Shown here piece after piece: positions 34,497 through 47,129 of a stretch of 64,000 bases of DNA. The notes under the pieces were generated by a model. The model was not told where the DNA came from. It searched no databases and saw nothing but the letters and a program-made list of their open reading frames with translations. The stretch's first letter is position 1. The number at the start of each line of letters is the position of its first letter. The translations under genes and the position numbers were made by a program. This DNA is from Gymnothorax reevesii (Eukaryota > Chordata > Actinopteri > Anguilliformes > Muraenidae): NCBI GenBank assembly GCA_029721435.1, contig CM056592.1, positions 34,049,611 through 34,113,610 of the forward strand. The letters are read 5' to 3'.

Positions 34497-35040
34497 TGTT
34501 GGTTAATTAATAAAAAACCAAGAACGTTGTCCCGATGAAGAAACACTCCTATGTCCGTAGCAAAAGTTGGAAAAAGTTTATTACACAGCCGGCCGTGGGA
34601 ACAACAGCATGATGCAGAGTTCAAAATTCATTAATTTTGGAAGAAACTTTATACATGTTAAAGTACAGACATATGACTTCTTTCATGTTATCAGAAGTTG
34701 TTACTGATTGGTCCTAGGGTTTACACTTTGATAAAAAAGGGATATTCTACAATTGGTCCACTCCTGAACCTCTTAAATTAATTGGTTCAATAGACTCCCA
34801 ACCCCCAGAAGTGAGCTCCATATGTGGGCATACGGAACCTCCAACTACAAGGCGCTAGTGCATATCGTGTCCTGTCATAACTGAAGACAAACGGAGATCC
34901 CAGCAGGAACTGGCAATAGGTGATATGTCCTGTCAGACTCAACGGCCTCTCTTTATCTCCTAATACACATTCAATATTAATTGATCAAACTGTCTGACTC
35001 ACCTCATATTGCCAATACCCAAAAATCCTGTTTCCCAACA
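34497..35040 (-). mobile_element. solo LTR (544 bp) nested in the Tc1 element
   Basis: Ends TGTTGG...CCAACA. On the - strand it starts TGTTGGGAAACAGG and has AATAAA (gtgtAATAAActtttt, about 34577) before its 3' end, as an LTR polyadenylation signal would. Flanking duplication is not clean (acacagg against ctggc, or acactgg if the end is shifted). Internal retroelement genes are absent. Confidence 0.65.
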
Positions 35041-35419
35041 CTGGCAAAAAAGGGCTGAAAAAGCTATTAATAAATAAGAGAATCAGCTGAAAGAACATTT
35101 AGCAAGTAATTAAGTTAACTGGCATCAGGTGTGTAACATGATTGGCTATAAAAGGGATGTCTAAGAGAGGCTGAGTCTCTCAGAAGTAAAGATGGTCTGA
35201 GGCTCTCCAACCTGTGAAGGCTTGAGTAATAAAATTGTGGAATACTTTAAAAGCAATGTTACTCGACATCAAATCACAAAGGCTTTGAAGGTCTTATCAT
35301 CAACAGTGCATAATATCATCAAAAGATTCAGAGAAACTGGAAAAATCTCTGTGCATAAGGGACAAGGCTGAAGACCTTTACTGGATGCCCGTGATCTTCG
35401 AGCAGTCAGACGTCACTGC

Positions 35420-36169
35420 ATGCATATATATTTAAAAAAACCGATGTCTGTAAACACAGTCTGCAGTGCCATCCACAGATGCTACCTAAAACTCTATCAT
35501 GCAAAAAGGAAGCCATTGTTGAGCATGACCCAGGAGCGCCGCTGTGTTCTGTGGGCCAAGGCTCATTTAAAATGGACTGTAGCAAAGTGGCAAAGTGTCC
35601 TGTGGTCTAACGAATCCAAATCTGAAATTCTTGTTGGAAATCATGGGTGTCGTGTCCTCCGGGCTAAAGAGGAGAAAGACCACCCCTCCTGTTATCAGCA
35701 TTCAGTTCAAAAGCCAGCATCTCTGATGGTATGGGGATGCATTAGTGCATATGGTGTGGGACACTTGCATGTTTTAAAAAGCACCACAAATGCTGAAAGG
35801 TATATCAAGGTTTTAGAGCAACATATGCTCCCCTCCAGGCGAGATCTATTCCAGGGAAGATCTTGTGTATTTCAGCAGGACAATACAGAACCACATACTG
35901 CAGCTATTACAACAGCATGGCTTCATAATAGAAGAGTCCGTGTGCTGAACTGGCCTGTCTGCAGTCCTGATCTTTCACCGACTGAGAACATTTGGCACAT
36001 AATTAAACAAAAAGTCTGTCAAAGGAGACCCAAAACTCTCCAGCAGCTGGAAGCCTGTATTAAACAAGAGTGGGAAATTCCAATGGCTAAATTCAAGAAA
36101 CATATCTCCTCAATGCCCAGACGCCTCCACTCTGTGTTAAAAAGAGGAGGGGATGCTACACCATGGTAA
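35420..36169 (+). pseudogene. Tc1-like transposase, catalytic part, first Asp lost
   Basis: 249 open codons, the C-terminal two-thirds of a Tc1 transposase. The DDE triad reads N64 (LWSNES, where the family has WSDES), D154 (FQQDN) and E189 (SPTENIW); 34 residues separate D154 and E189, the DD34E class. The Asp-to-Asn change at the first position should abolish catalysis. Upstream HTH sequence (about 35170-35400) is present but interrupted by stops. Some family positions remain intact ([20 protein letters not shown]). Confidence 0.88.
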
Positions 36170-36285
36170 ACAGGCTCCAGTCCCAACTTTTTTGAGACCT
36201 GTTGCAGCCATCAACTTTTAAATGAGCTCATTTTGTGGACAACATTGTTAAATTGTCACATTTCCTATGTTATCTCTGTTCTATT

Positions 36286-37776
36286 CAGTGGCGGGCAGTG
36301 GATGGATAACTGGGGGGGAAACATCCCTTGAAACGGATGAGATTAGTGACCCGATTTCAATCATTGCTCTCGGTCAACATGTTAGTTTCCCCTATAATGA
36401 AATTGTTTAGGCGAGTGAATATTAAATTCTATAAAATGTTCAATTCACATGCCTTAATAGGCAACTCTTCACAATTTTTTGTGATTTTCAGCGTTAAATT
36501 TGTTGTCAAACCTGTGCGTAATGATTGTTTAATTGAAAAAAATTGAAATGCGCTCTTTTTGCCTTCAACTGATATGTTTGATTTCTCATCTTAACGAAGA
36601 TAATTAGCTACACCTGAGAGGGGAGAGTTACAGTATGATATGAAATCAGGTAGACACCAGAAGCGAGGTGAAGGGGAATGAGGATTTATTGAAAAACAAA
36701 ACAGGCACGAGGGCCAACGAAAAACCTGGCCCAAAGGGTTGCAAAAGACAAACCAAGGTAAGCTACACAGAGCAAAGAACTAAAGACCTAAAAAGGCAAA
36801 GACAAAAAACCACTGGAAACTCCAGGGAGATAAGCAAGAACAGAAAATAATCAACGATACTAAGGCTATATACAAAAACAAGAACAAGGCTTGGGAACGT
36901 GAGCGTGAACTAGAGAACAAAACTTGCACATGGAACGAGACTTGGAAACAAGAACTTGAACATGGAGCGAGACACTGTCTGCCAGCCAACTTCCACCGCA
37001 TCCAGATAAAGGGTAAGTAATCAAGGACACATGAGGGGCAACACCTGGAGAAGCAGAAACAAGAGGCAGGGCAAGATCATGACATGGACAAGATTGGATG
37101 ACATGACCTGCTCATTAAGAGAATGAGCGTGCTCAGCTTAAGTACCAATTAAGCATGCAGTTTGGAAGCAAGCATGAATGTTAAGAACAGAAAAGCACAG
37201 CAAGATCTTGAAATAGCAAAGCAGGAATCATGACAATAAACTCCCTGTCTAAATTAGTAATATTAGTAATGTGCCTATCTAAGAATTACACCAACCCAGT
37301 GAGTGTTAGTAAATGTTAGTAACTTAAAAACAGTTAATTGTCAATTAAGCTTAGACAGCCCCGAATCAGCACATTACAGAAGGAAGAGGGAAATACCAAA
37401 GCCAACCAGAGCTCTGAAATGTGCAACAACGAAGGCACGGGGCGGAACGCAGACAAGCGGTGGAGTGGCTTGGCAGACCTGGCAAAATCAAAAACATGGA
37501 AAAGTAAAAACATGGACATGGAATGAGAAACATGAAATGTAAAATCCTGAAACAAGAAACTGTTAAAACTGTGGCGATGAACATGAACAATGACTATGGA
37601 CTATGGACCATGAAACTGTAAAAACCATAAATGCTGTCCTGGCCAAAAGGCCAGGACCCCAGAACACAACACAGTATCTTTTACCAGGGAAATTGACTGG
37701 TAACAGATAAAGACTAATAAGCAGTTTAAAGACGTGTTAATCGCCCTCCTTGCTCTCTGTCCACCGCCCGCCACTG
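36286..37776. mobile_element. non-autonomous hAT element nested in the Tc1 element
   Basis: Ends CAGTGGCGGGCAGTGGA and, inverted, CAGTGGCGGGCGGTGGA; a perfect 8-bp target duplication gttctatt lies at 36278-36285 and 37777-37784. The 1,491-bp interior has no transposase reading frame. It includes an A-rich segment (36660-37000) and a tgacaataaactccctgtc stretch near 37230 that may be a further insertion of unknown type. Confidence 0.9.
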
Positions 37777-38317
37777 GTTCTATTGTGAATAAAATACTGG
37801 CTGGTGTGATTTGAAAGTCATTGCGTTTTGGTTTTATTCAAATTTACACTTTGTCCCAATTATTTCAGAATTGAGGTTGTAATTTGAGAGATATATCGTT
37901 GTCTGGACAAATAAATAAACAGACAACTGACACGAGCCAACACATCATCTCCACTGAACCATATTGTTGGGATGTAAACTACTGTACTGGGCTTTTCGAC
38001 CCACGTTTGCTTATTTCATGGGACTTGAACACGCAAATGGCGGAAAACGGTCAGGTGAATCAGATTTCATTACAGAGTGGACAAATTTTAGCCTTTTGTC
38101 GCATGACTCTTTTCCTATTGGCCTTAGGGTGGTGGGTGGGTTTGGTTACTTAAGTTACCACTATGTATCAAAGGGTTAAGGAAAACAATGGGGCCAAACA
38201 GAGATCATTTTCCGCTGCTCTAAAAGCATTGTGGATCACCATCTGTAACAGCATACTCCAAATGCATGCTGGGAAGTCATGAGACCTTAACGTGAATATC
38301 AGACTCATTATAAAATC

Positions 38318-38545
38318 ATGGGCGGCTTCAGTACCGAAATACTGGGCAGAGCAGTGCGCAATACTGTCACCTCTCAGTCTGACGGCTGCGGGTCTGAATC
38401 CTGCTCGGGGCATTTCTGTGCGGAATCTGCGTGCCGTCCTCAATGCTTGAGTGGGTGTCCTTCCGCAGTCCTGAGACATGCATGCTCGTCTTATTGGAAG
38501 CCTCTAAATTGCTCGTAGATATGAATGTGTGTGATTCCTTCAACA
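38318..38545 (+). mobile_element. tRNA-derived SINE with L2-like tail, diverged
   Basis: Head: gggcggcttcagtacc...gcagagcagtg, then gcgggtctgaatcctgctcg (box B-like) and tttctgtgcggaatctgcgt. Body: gagtgggtgtccttccgcag, agacatgca, ttggaagcctctaaattgc, tatgaatgtgtgtg. This is the recognisable order of the widespread fish SINE/L2-tail family. Confidence 0.6.
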
Positions 38546-40250
38546 GATTGGCCAACTGTTCAGGGTATATTTCTGCTTGTCACTATTGTTCAGCCTCAAA
38601 GACTCCAGTCTCTCAGCTATCTCAGTACAGAACGAGTGTGAGAAAGTGTGAGTCAGTCACTGAGATCGCACGTTTATTTTACATTTAATAAATTGTAAAC
38701 ACTTCATAGGGTTGTTTATGTATATAAGCCAAATAAAGTGCACCTTTATTTCTTTTAAAAAAATGCAATAAATTTATTACATTTATAGCTGGGGTCAATT
38801 GGGCAGCTCACCGTTTTAAGCAGGTGCTGAGTTTATGCGGTCTTTCGTGTGCATTCACTCGTCACTATTTGACATTTGCTGTACGATGAACCAACAAATG
38901 CCGCATATTGAGAAGAATCATTCCCTCTCACTATTCCTCAGTTCGGCATAATGCTATTCCGGCGAAATTCTGCAGCTAACTGTGCGCAGACATACCAGAA
39001 TAATACTTTGGCTCTTGATATTATTTTATAGACGAAACCAAGAGCTGTGGACTCACACTGACAATGGTCACTAGAGGGCAGTCTCTAGTCTCTGATGTGG
39101 ATTATCCCACGTCAAATGCCTGAGAATATTGAAAGGTCTCCAACTTCTGAAGACCTGCTGTAGAAACAACTCTGTCATACAATATAAAAGGATATTTTAA
39201 CTTAAAAAAGGCTAGATTATTATGAATTCAATAAGCCAAGTTGTTAATTTTTTGTCTATTTTGTCATTATTTGAGAGTGTGTTTTCATTTTATACTAAAA
39301 AACTCAATAATGATGACAGCCTAAATGTACTTTGGGTTTATTTTTTGGCTTTGACAACTGGCAGCCCATTCAAATATATATATATTTTTTGAACTTTTCA
39401 GAGTACTCATACTAAAAATAAATAGGTTTGGAACTCCAGAATTTGATTTGGAATGAGAACCAAAAAAAGATTTTCATTGCTAATTGTGAAGACATCAGTA
39501 AGCATGGCAATTGTCAACAGGATAGAGAAGAATATTCCACGTTTGTTCTGCAGCTAAAAACAAATATTTGAAGCAACACAACAAAGGCTTGGAGGTAATC
39601 AATGCAACCTGCCATCTCGCTTGTTGTTTACCTTCGTTTGTGTTGGAATGTGCAATGCCCTCTGTCAATGACACGTTGGTTCCTCTTAAAACTGGAGGGA
39701 ACATAGGCCGGTTCAGTCAAACAAAGTAAAATTCAAAGAATTTTGCACGGGACCAATTGAATGACCGGAACTGTTCGGTGGAAGAACAACATTCTTGCGC
39801 TGCTACAAAATATATTCCCAATAAAGAATACATTTCTACATTTTACTGATTCTGTGCTTATTGATGAAGAAGAAATGGTCTGAGGCTGGTGATATTTATT
39901 TCAATGTTTTAAAACAAGCTCTTCATCTTTATTTGTCTGTTTATCCCATTTCATCTCATTTACGCTGTCGCCGTCCCGCCAGTGTCGCTGTTGCTGTTGT
40001 CGTTTAAAGTAATATTCGAATATCCTGAGAAAACAACCGATTGATCTGCATGGCGGCCATTAAAAAAGCCTCACTCTCTGTCACCTGGGCGTGCCTCATA
40101 AACTCCTCTCTGACGGGGTTCTCTTGAGGGGCTTCCTGCACAGATTTCTGCAGCATTTATCAAATGGGCTCTGTTATATAAAGCCATTTGTTCACACAGG
40201 GGAACAGATTGCCATCTCTTGTTAATCCTGCCGCATCCCCCCCAACTCAA
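38546..40250. other. intergenic stretch without recognised genes
   Basis: AT-rich DNA with no coding exon and no transposon that I can name. A short ATATAT run lies at about 39376. Confidence 0.45.
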
Positions 40251-40368
40251 TCAGTCAGACAGTGGAAGCGAGAACATCGCATAAATTACAGACTGAGTGC
40301 CCCTCCCATCCGCTGACTCTGAGCCTCCAACTTCCTGCCCGAGACAAAGTGTTACCTCGCTCTCTCTC

Positions 40369-40430
40369 ATACACACACACACACACACACGCAAACACAC
40401 GCACACACACACGCACACACACACACACAC

Positions 40431-40478
<48 letters not shown>
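40369..40478 (+). repeat. (CA)n microsatellite
   Basis: About 110 bp of CA repeat with scattered G substitutions. Thr/His-rich and Cys/Val-rich frames over it are artefacts. Confidence 0.95.
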
Positions 40479-41499
40479 TGCGCACACTCATATGAAAGCA
40501 CTTTCACAGAAAAAATCCCTCTCCATTCAGCCCTTCCCATGTCAAGCTGACCAGAGGATGCGCCTCCACAGAATTATAAAGCTGTTAATTTCTTTATTTA
40601 TTTACTTTTTTCAAAACATGGATGCGACCAAATGTTTTACAGTATAATTTACAGTCTAATGCAGTACATGAGTTCTACATCATTAGCAACGTGCTTATTT
40701 ATTGCCTTTTGTTTTGTGGTAGCACAAGTAAAACGTATTTAGCATGAAGCTGTACATTGTTATATTTCAGGCTGGTTAAATTAAAGGAAAGCTTTTCGGC
40801 TGCCTTAAAAATATGAGTAAACTCAACGAAATGTGAGTTAACTAAATGTCAAGATATACTCTGTTTCAACTCACAGTTAGCCAAGACAATAGATAACTTC
40901 AAGCTTAACTCTTGAAAACTATAGACTTGAGTTCAATATCTAAAACTTGTCATTACAAGAGAAAAGAATGAATTTCTCTTAACTTAATGGTGCTATCATG
41001 TTTTATAGTGTACAATGAACAATTGCTTTCATCTGGGCAAATTATATTGACCTAACTGGTTGAGGATACATCTTTATTTAAGGACTGAGCGGCAAACATT
41101 GAGTCAGAAAATTTTCTTTTTATAGTGGTGGTCATCAGGAAGTGAATTTGTCCCTGCTGTGAGTGTAAAATGAGTTCACCAATCAGAATGAGGGGAAAGG
41201 TCATGAACAAACTGAGGCAACAGAAAGCATTAAAATCTGGGCGGGTCTCTGGTCTTATTCTATGTTTTTAACTTAAGTGGAACTCGGAGAGCACAAACCT
41301 CCACCAAGCCTAACAGTTCACCCTTCCATGATATGCAAAACTGCAAGTGCAGCCATCGTGCGACAATTGGATATGGTTCGTTTCAGATAAACTTTATTAT
41401 TATCCTCTGGATTTTCAGATGTATGACAGTTATTGTACGTTGGCGGTCAAATTCCGTTTCGCGCAAAGTTAACGAAAGAGAAAAATAATGAAAAATAAA

Positions 41500-41655
41500 T
41501 AATCCACTCTGTGATTTGGTTATGCTCTAAAATGAGCTACATCCTTCCACCAAGTTTCATGAGAATCGGGCCAGTAGTTTTTCCACAATCCTGCTAACTA
41601 ACAAACAAACCAACAAGCGTGACCAATCGCAAAGTATTCTTGCCGGAGGTAAAAA
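41500..41655 (+). mobile_element. RTE-like LINE 3' tail
   Basis: ccaccaagtttcatgagaat, ccagtagtttttccacaatc, ctaactaacaaacaaaccaa, then ttgccggaggtaaaaa. This is a strong match to the remembered fish RTE tail that ends in ...cggaggtaa. Confidence 0.6.
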
Positions 41656-42894
41656 CATACCTGCCAGCAAAAACAAAGCAAATTGTTTGTTAAGCCGGGC
41701 TATGACTTACATCGTTTCTCGATAATGCTGGTATGACTGTAAATGGAGTTTTATTCTTTCTGTTAATAGAGAATAAATAATAGGGACAATGACTAAATCT
41801 GCCAAACAACAGCGGTGTAGAGGAACATTTGCGTATGAGGTTCTGTTTACATATAAATAATGTATAAATCCAGTCACCCTGGCCCGGCGCCTATGAACAT
41901 TTATTTATTATTAATATATCTGTCAATTCTCCGACCAATCACACCCATCACGCACAGACTCATGGGTAATTTGGAGCCTCCAGATGACCTGAGGTGTGTG
42001 TCCTAAGACCAGGGTATTCAACCTTAACCAGAAAGGGATGGTATAAGTAAAGTCACAAACGTACCTAACTCTAGTAATCAACCCACAGTCTTAGTAACAG
42101 ACTTTGATTAGTGGAGCTGGTTGTCTTGAATGGAAGCCTCCAGCCACATAGACCAGATGATTTTTAAGCGCAGTTCTGATCCAATCGAGCCACTGCTTCT
42201 ATTAGCGCTCACTTTACAGGGGTGCAATATGAGATCCGCGCGTCCCCTCCCACTTCTCTGTATCACATGATCCAACCCCACTGAGACATCCAATATAGGG
42301 TCAGAATACTCCTTTGGTCTTTTATTCAGTTACTCATTTATTTATTTTTACTAATATGTCATTATATAACCACAGTTATAATATTACCAATAAATAGTGT
42401 ATGTTTCACTTGCTGTACACAGGATGTTAAATATTGAATATTGGCCACCAAAAAAAAAAAACTAAAAATAATGATAATACTGCTCAGGGATGCACAATGT
42501 ACAAACTTTTTCTGTTAATTTGTTTTGTGAGGAACATATTTTTACATTTTTCTAAAATAAAAAAATTAATGCAATATGTTCATAATCCAAAAAAAAAAAA
42601 GTGACAGGTGAGGGCAATAAATAAATAAATTTAATACCAAATTTTAATCATAAATTTAATACAAATCATTTCACAGAGCATCACTGTCCTTTATTTTAGT
42701 AATGACTGACCAGTCCCTGTCAGTGAGGAGAAAAAAAATGAGTATTAGAAATGAATAAGTGCTTATAATCAGTTATAATACGGCATTTAGGTGGACATAA
42801 GGAAGATACAGTAACCAGCATATTTCATTGAACAGTGACACATTCTGTGCCGTTTCGCTGAGTCAGTCAACAGCTCTGAATCCAGCTGTCAGCG

Positions 42895-43265
42895 CATTTT
42901 ACAGGCTGTAGAAGAGACTGAGGGCAAAATGTCCCTGAATCAAGCAGGAAGTGAAGATGCTGCAGTACAGGCCTGGCAGAACATCACCGGGGAAGGTGCG
43001 CAGCGTCTGGTGATGCCTGTGTGTTACACACTTCAAACAGCCATTGCATGCAAATGATATGCAACTGAATGTAAATAATGATCACTTAATTCTCCATTAC
43101 GTTAATGACATATATACAAAAGTATTTTTATGTGCCCATGAAATGTGGGAAAGGGTGGGAACTGAATGCAAAATGTGCTGTGATTTCGGTACAGTTTACC
43201 TGAAATGGATTAAAATGACCTGAAATTAAAGCTGAGAGTTTGCACTTTGACCTCATTGTCATTAC
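42895..43265 (+). repeat. dispersed repeat copy A (partner at 58600-58990, inverted)
   Basis: Shares, after reverse complement, gtacaggcctggcag, catcaccgggga, gcgcagcgtctggtgatg-type and acacacttcaaacag blocks with 58895-58985. The flanking text (ggtcattttaatccat on the - strand) also recurs near 58755-58770. Class unknown. Confidence 0.6.
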
Positions 43266-45080
43266 ATCCTTTCATACTCAATGTGCTAGAGTGCAGCCAG
43301 ATCAAAATGAAAATATGTCACTGTCCAGAGAACTATGGTGCTCGCTGTTCGCTGCGGTACAATGCATTGTTTAGCATTAGAGAATCTGCAGTCAGTGACA
43401 CGCAGTGTCCCAGGTCACCCAAATAGCAACCAATCATGTGCTTCCACAGCCAGAAGACCAATGAGCCTCCGCTAAAGCCCTGCAGCACTGGTACATGCCG
43501 AACACGTGACATGTCTCGTGCTCCTCAGGGGCGCAGCGGAGATGCGCGCAGCTGGGCGCTCACTGCCACGCTACGTCCCTCCAAACAGCTTCGACCGAAG
43601 GCAAATGGGGTGAATCCTCGCATGACAAAAACATTCATGGATTAGTGGATTAATGGTGGTTTCTCTGGCCTGGCTCACGCAGTGGGTAATACTGAGCTTT
43701 GAAATTCTGGTGTTTGAAACACTCAAAACTCCAGTGTACAGTCTGTGCTGTGTGTACAGCCTTCCTCTCTCTCCACTTATCTGACCTCCTAGGGCCCGGT
43801 AAATTGGGCCATTTGTTCTTCTTAGGATGCTGATAACTAATTATTATGTCTCTCTCCTAGACAAGGGTCCCCATCGGAACTGTTCAATATTTCTTTACCA
43901 AATTTTTTAGGTGCATTGATAGGGTACTGACCTGCGCCTTCGGGTATTTTGAGGTTTCTGAGCGGGGGAGACATTTGTTCTCATGAGTAAAAACACATCC
44001 TAGATTTCCACGAAATTTATCACCAATTCTTGTAGCTTGAATGTTGGCACTTTCTGAAAGAGATGACCGGCTCTGGTCCTGCTCATATGTCACCGCGCAT
44101 CAGAGCCAGACACGGCCACCTTTTTGCAACATTAGTGTAATTAAGATTAATTCATTTTCTCCCTTAGTACGTAGTTGTGATCCTTCGGCGAGAGAATTCG
44201 ACAATTCGAAAATCCGTCTTCCGTCCTGTAAATGTCAACCTGGAAAAGATGGGAAGATGGGAAGTGTAAACTATTGTGTTTACAATTATAGGTGATAACA
44301 GCATTGATCCAATAATGCAGTTTTTAGGAGCAAGATTTCATATTTATATATGAGTCAAAATGAGAAATGAAGATGTTGCATGTTTCAGGAAAACATAATG
44401 TTAATACTGAGTGACGTCACTTATCTGAGTGAATAGTTGGCAGGAACAGCCTGGTTCTCCTGTCATTGATTTGGCCAATCCAATGAAAGAGGTGGAGCTG
44501 ACAGTAAATAAGTTCACTGCCAAAGAATCTAAAGCTAATATACTAGAAATACCCACAATTTTTAAAAGTAATATCCCATGATTCAACGCAATAATTGGTT
44601 GTACCAGACCTAAAATAAATACTTGAATTCAATTAGACACCGAGAGCATTAATGTGATTGAACAGTTATATAACTTGCTCAGAATTTGCAGTATTCTGCA
44701 CTTCAAACTCGCTCTTTATATTGTAATAGTGTTCTACAGAAAAGGCCAGGATGTCAGAAGAAAAGTATAATTTTTAGAAAAATAATTTATGAAACAGGGA
44801 TACAAATGAAAACTTTGCATTTAAAAAATCTGATTTGGCATAATTGATTAAACTGTTCCTGCATTATGAGTCATTAGCATTTCTGTTTCGCACATTCCAC
44901 TTTCTTTCATTTTCTAGATAATGTTGAGCAGCAATTTATCAACGAACCACAATTTTTCAACTCTATGAATCTCTTGGTTGCAAGGCACCTTCTTTAGCAC
45001 AATACCTGAGAAAAATACTCTTTCATATCAAGAAAGGCTGACCAAACCAAGATTTATAATGTATAACTGGCTATTTGATA

Positions 45081-45577
45081 CGAGCTGCCGGGTGGCTCAC
45101 ACGGTTAAGGCACTGCGCTGCAGTGCAGAGGTGATCGCTACGTCGCGGGCTCGGGGCTCGAGCCTCGACGTACCCACCGGCAGGGGTCGGCAGCTTTTTC
45201 AATTTTTTTCACAATTGGCTATCGCGCTACAGGGTTACAAATTGGGAAGGGACTGCCGGATTTGGGTCCTCGATAACAGCTTTGTTCGTTGCTCCAGCGC
45301 CTCCTGTTGGCCAGACGGGCGCTCGTCAGGAAGACTCCGGGTTGGTTCATGTCCGGGTATCCTCCGCCCTCGCTCTGAACTTGCGAAGATTCAACCAGCG
45401 AGTGTATAAGAATCAGTGGCTGACAGGCACGAGCTTCGGAGGAGAGCCGTGAACTGTCTTCACTATCCTGAGTTGGCAGCAAGGGGTCGCACACGAGCAA
45501 GCTTTGTACATAGTTCCCCAATTGGGCATTCCAAATTCGGGTGGGATTGGAGATGCCAAATTAAAAAAAAAAAAAAA
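45081..45577 (+). mobile_element. tRNA-derived SINE, recent insertion
   Basis: A tRNA-like head with box A TGGCTCACACGG (45093-45104) and a box B-like GGCTCGAGCC (45155-45164), a GC-rich body, and a poly-A tail ending at about 45577. Flanked by a perfect 16-bp duplication aactggctatttgata (45065-45080 and 45578-45593). At about 497 bp it is long for a SINE. The family is not assigned. Confidence 0.88.
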
Positions 45578-46480
45578 AACTGGCTATTTGATATCATCCG
45601 AAGCAAAACACATGTCAGAAGACATGGATGCAGTGACTTGCCCGCTCTGTCAGATGATGCATTCCGAGTGGATTCCACAGAAGAAAAAGAGGGTGAAAAT
45701 ATTGACATAGCTGTGTGGAAAGCCAGCTATAAGGCAGAATATATACAATAGTGTTGTAACTAAAATAATAAACAGGCTTCAATTCAAGGCTATGGTCAGA
45801 GAGTTGTAGGACAGCTAAACTTTTTTCTCAAGCGTCAGATTCATGCAAAGCTACTCGTTAATTCAACCCTGACTTTTGGCATGAAAATCACAGGGTTCCA
45901 CTGTTTAAGTCATTTCTGTTTCAAATTATCTTGACTTTGTTTAATTCTCCCTGACAAACGAGGACAGAGCAGTTCTTGCTTCATACACAGACTCTGAATT
46001 GCAGCGAAACATGACTGTGAGCCATCATATCGGCTAAACGCCTGAGAGTAACACGCCTGGGACGCAGTGTGTGGGGCGCAGTCACAATTATGTGAGGCCT
46101 CTTGAACCTCTCGGCCGTGGCATGCAATTACCTGCTTATAGTATTCACTGGCTGCTTACCGAGAACTCCAGGGAATAACTCCTAAAGACCATCTCTGATG
46201 TCATATGTAACAGCGAGTGCGGAAATTTCCCATTCAAAGAATCAGTTGTAAAATCTCTTACTGCAGAACATGGAATATCATAATGTAATCAAATTTTTTA
46301 AGTACAGAAAACGTTTTAGGCTGCTAAATTTAATCTGAATAAGAGCTTTACCAGGGGAACCACATGCGGAAAATACACCAAAGAATTTGTTTGATAAAGG
46401 CCAATAACTTGGAGAGTTTGTACTCATGCATTACACTGAGTTTTAATTTTGCCTGAGGTTAGCATCTCGTTGGAGCTTAT

Positions 46481-46930
46481 ATGTTCGCTCAGTCAGGCGC
46501 AGGAGTCAGGTCTAATTACAAGCCCCTTTCTGTCCAATCATTCTTGACTTCAAAATCTCACACCCAACAGGCGAGCTTTAATAACCGAGGCAGCGTTCAC
46601 TCATCTCTCTCACTTTTGCGCCCTTTACGCCGCTCTAGCTCTGGCCTATCACGGACCTGCATCCCATCTGCCCCTCCTCCTTCTTCAGAAATTACACTGT
46701 TCATCTAAAGCAGCATCTGTTCATATTGTGTTCATCACTTTAAATATCCCGAATCTCAGGCTCTGCTGGGGGTTTAGGATCTCAGGGACTGTCTGTGTCG
46801 CGCTCACTCAGATTGTTCCAGAGCATCTCTCGAGCAGAGTCTCCACCAAACTCAAATGCATGTTGCTCTGTAATCAATGATTTAATCTGACATAAGTGTC
46901 CTACCTGAATTGCTATTCATGAGCACTAGC
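46481..46930 (+). repeat. dispersed repeat, copy 1 (partner at 60405-61030)
   Basis: Shares ctgtccaatcattcttgact, tctcagggactgtctgtgtc, ccagagcatc, gagcagagtctcca and caaactcaaatg with 60405-61030 in the same order and orientation. Spacing between blocks differs. No coding potential. Confidence 0.65.
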
Positions 46931-47129
46931 CGGTACTTTGAAATGTAAGCGGGCCGAAGCACTAATGATAACATCTACAACGCCACAACATGATGCTGGG
47001 GCAGTACAGAAAACCAAATCAGTCCCATCCTCTTGAGGTCATGCTCTATCATCGGTCTTCTCAAGAGGAAAAGATGGCTGCATGGTAAACAAGATTTTGC
47101 AGATTTTCCCCATGTTTTCATTGTGTGGT

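Larger units (their letters stand above)
34305..37879 (+). mobile_element. Tc1-like transposon split by a solo LTR and a hAT element
   Basis: Termini CAACCCCAATTCTGAAATAG (34305) and the inverse ending ctgaaATAATTGGG-type arm at 37879, flanked by TA on both sides. Removing the two inserts (544 and about 1,499 bp) leaves about 1.53 kb, the expected size of a complete Tc1 element. Transposase lies at 35420-36169. Confidence 0.88.

Noticed and set aside
40251..40647. Thr/His-rich and Cys/Val-rich reading frames
   Set aside because: Translation of the CA microsatellite.
45084..45170. Functional tRNA gene
   Set aside because: Box A and B-like motifs are present, but no complete cloverleaf can be drawn and the segment is the head of a SINE with target duplications.
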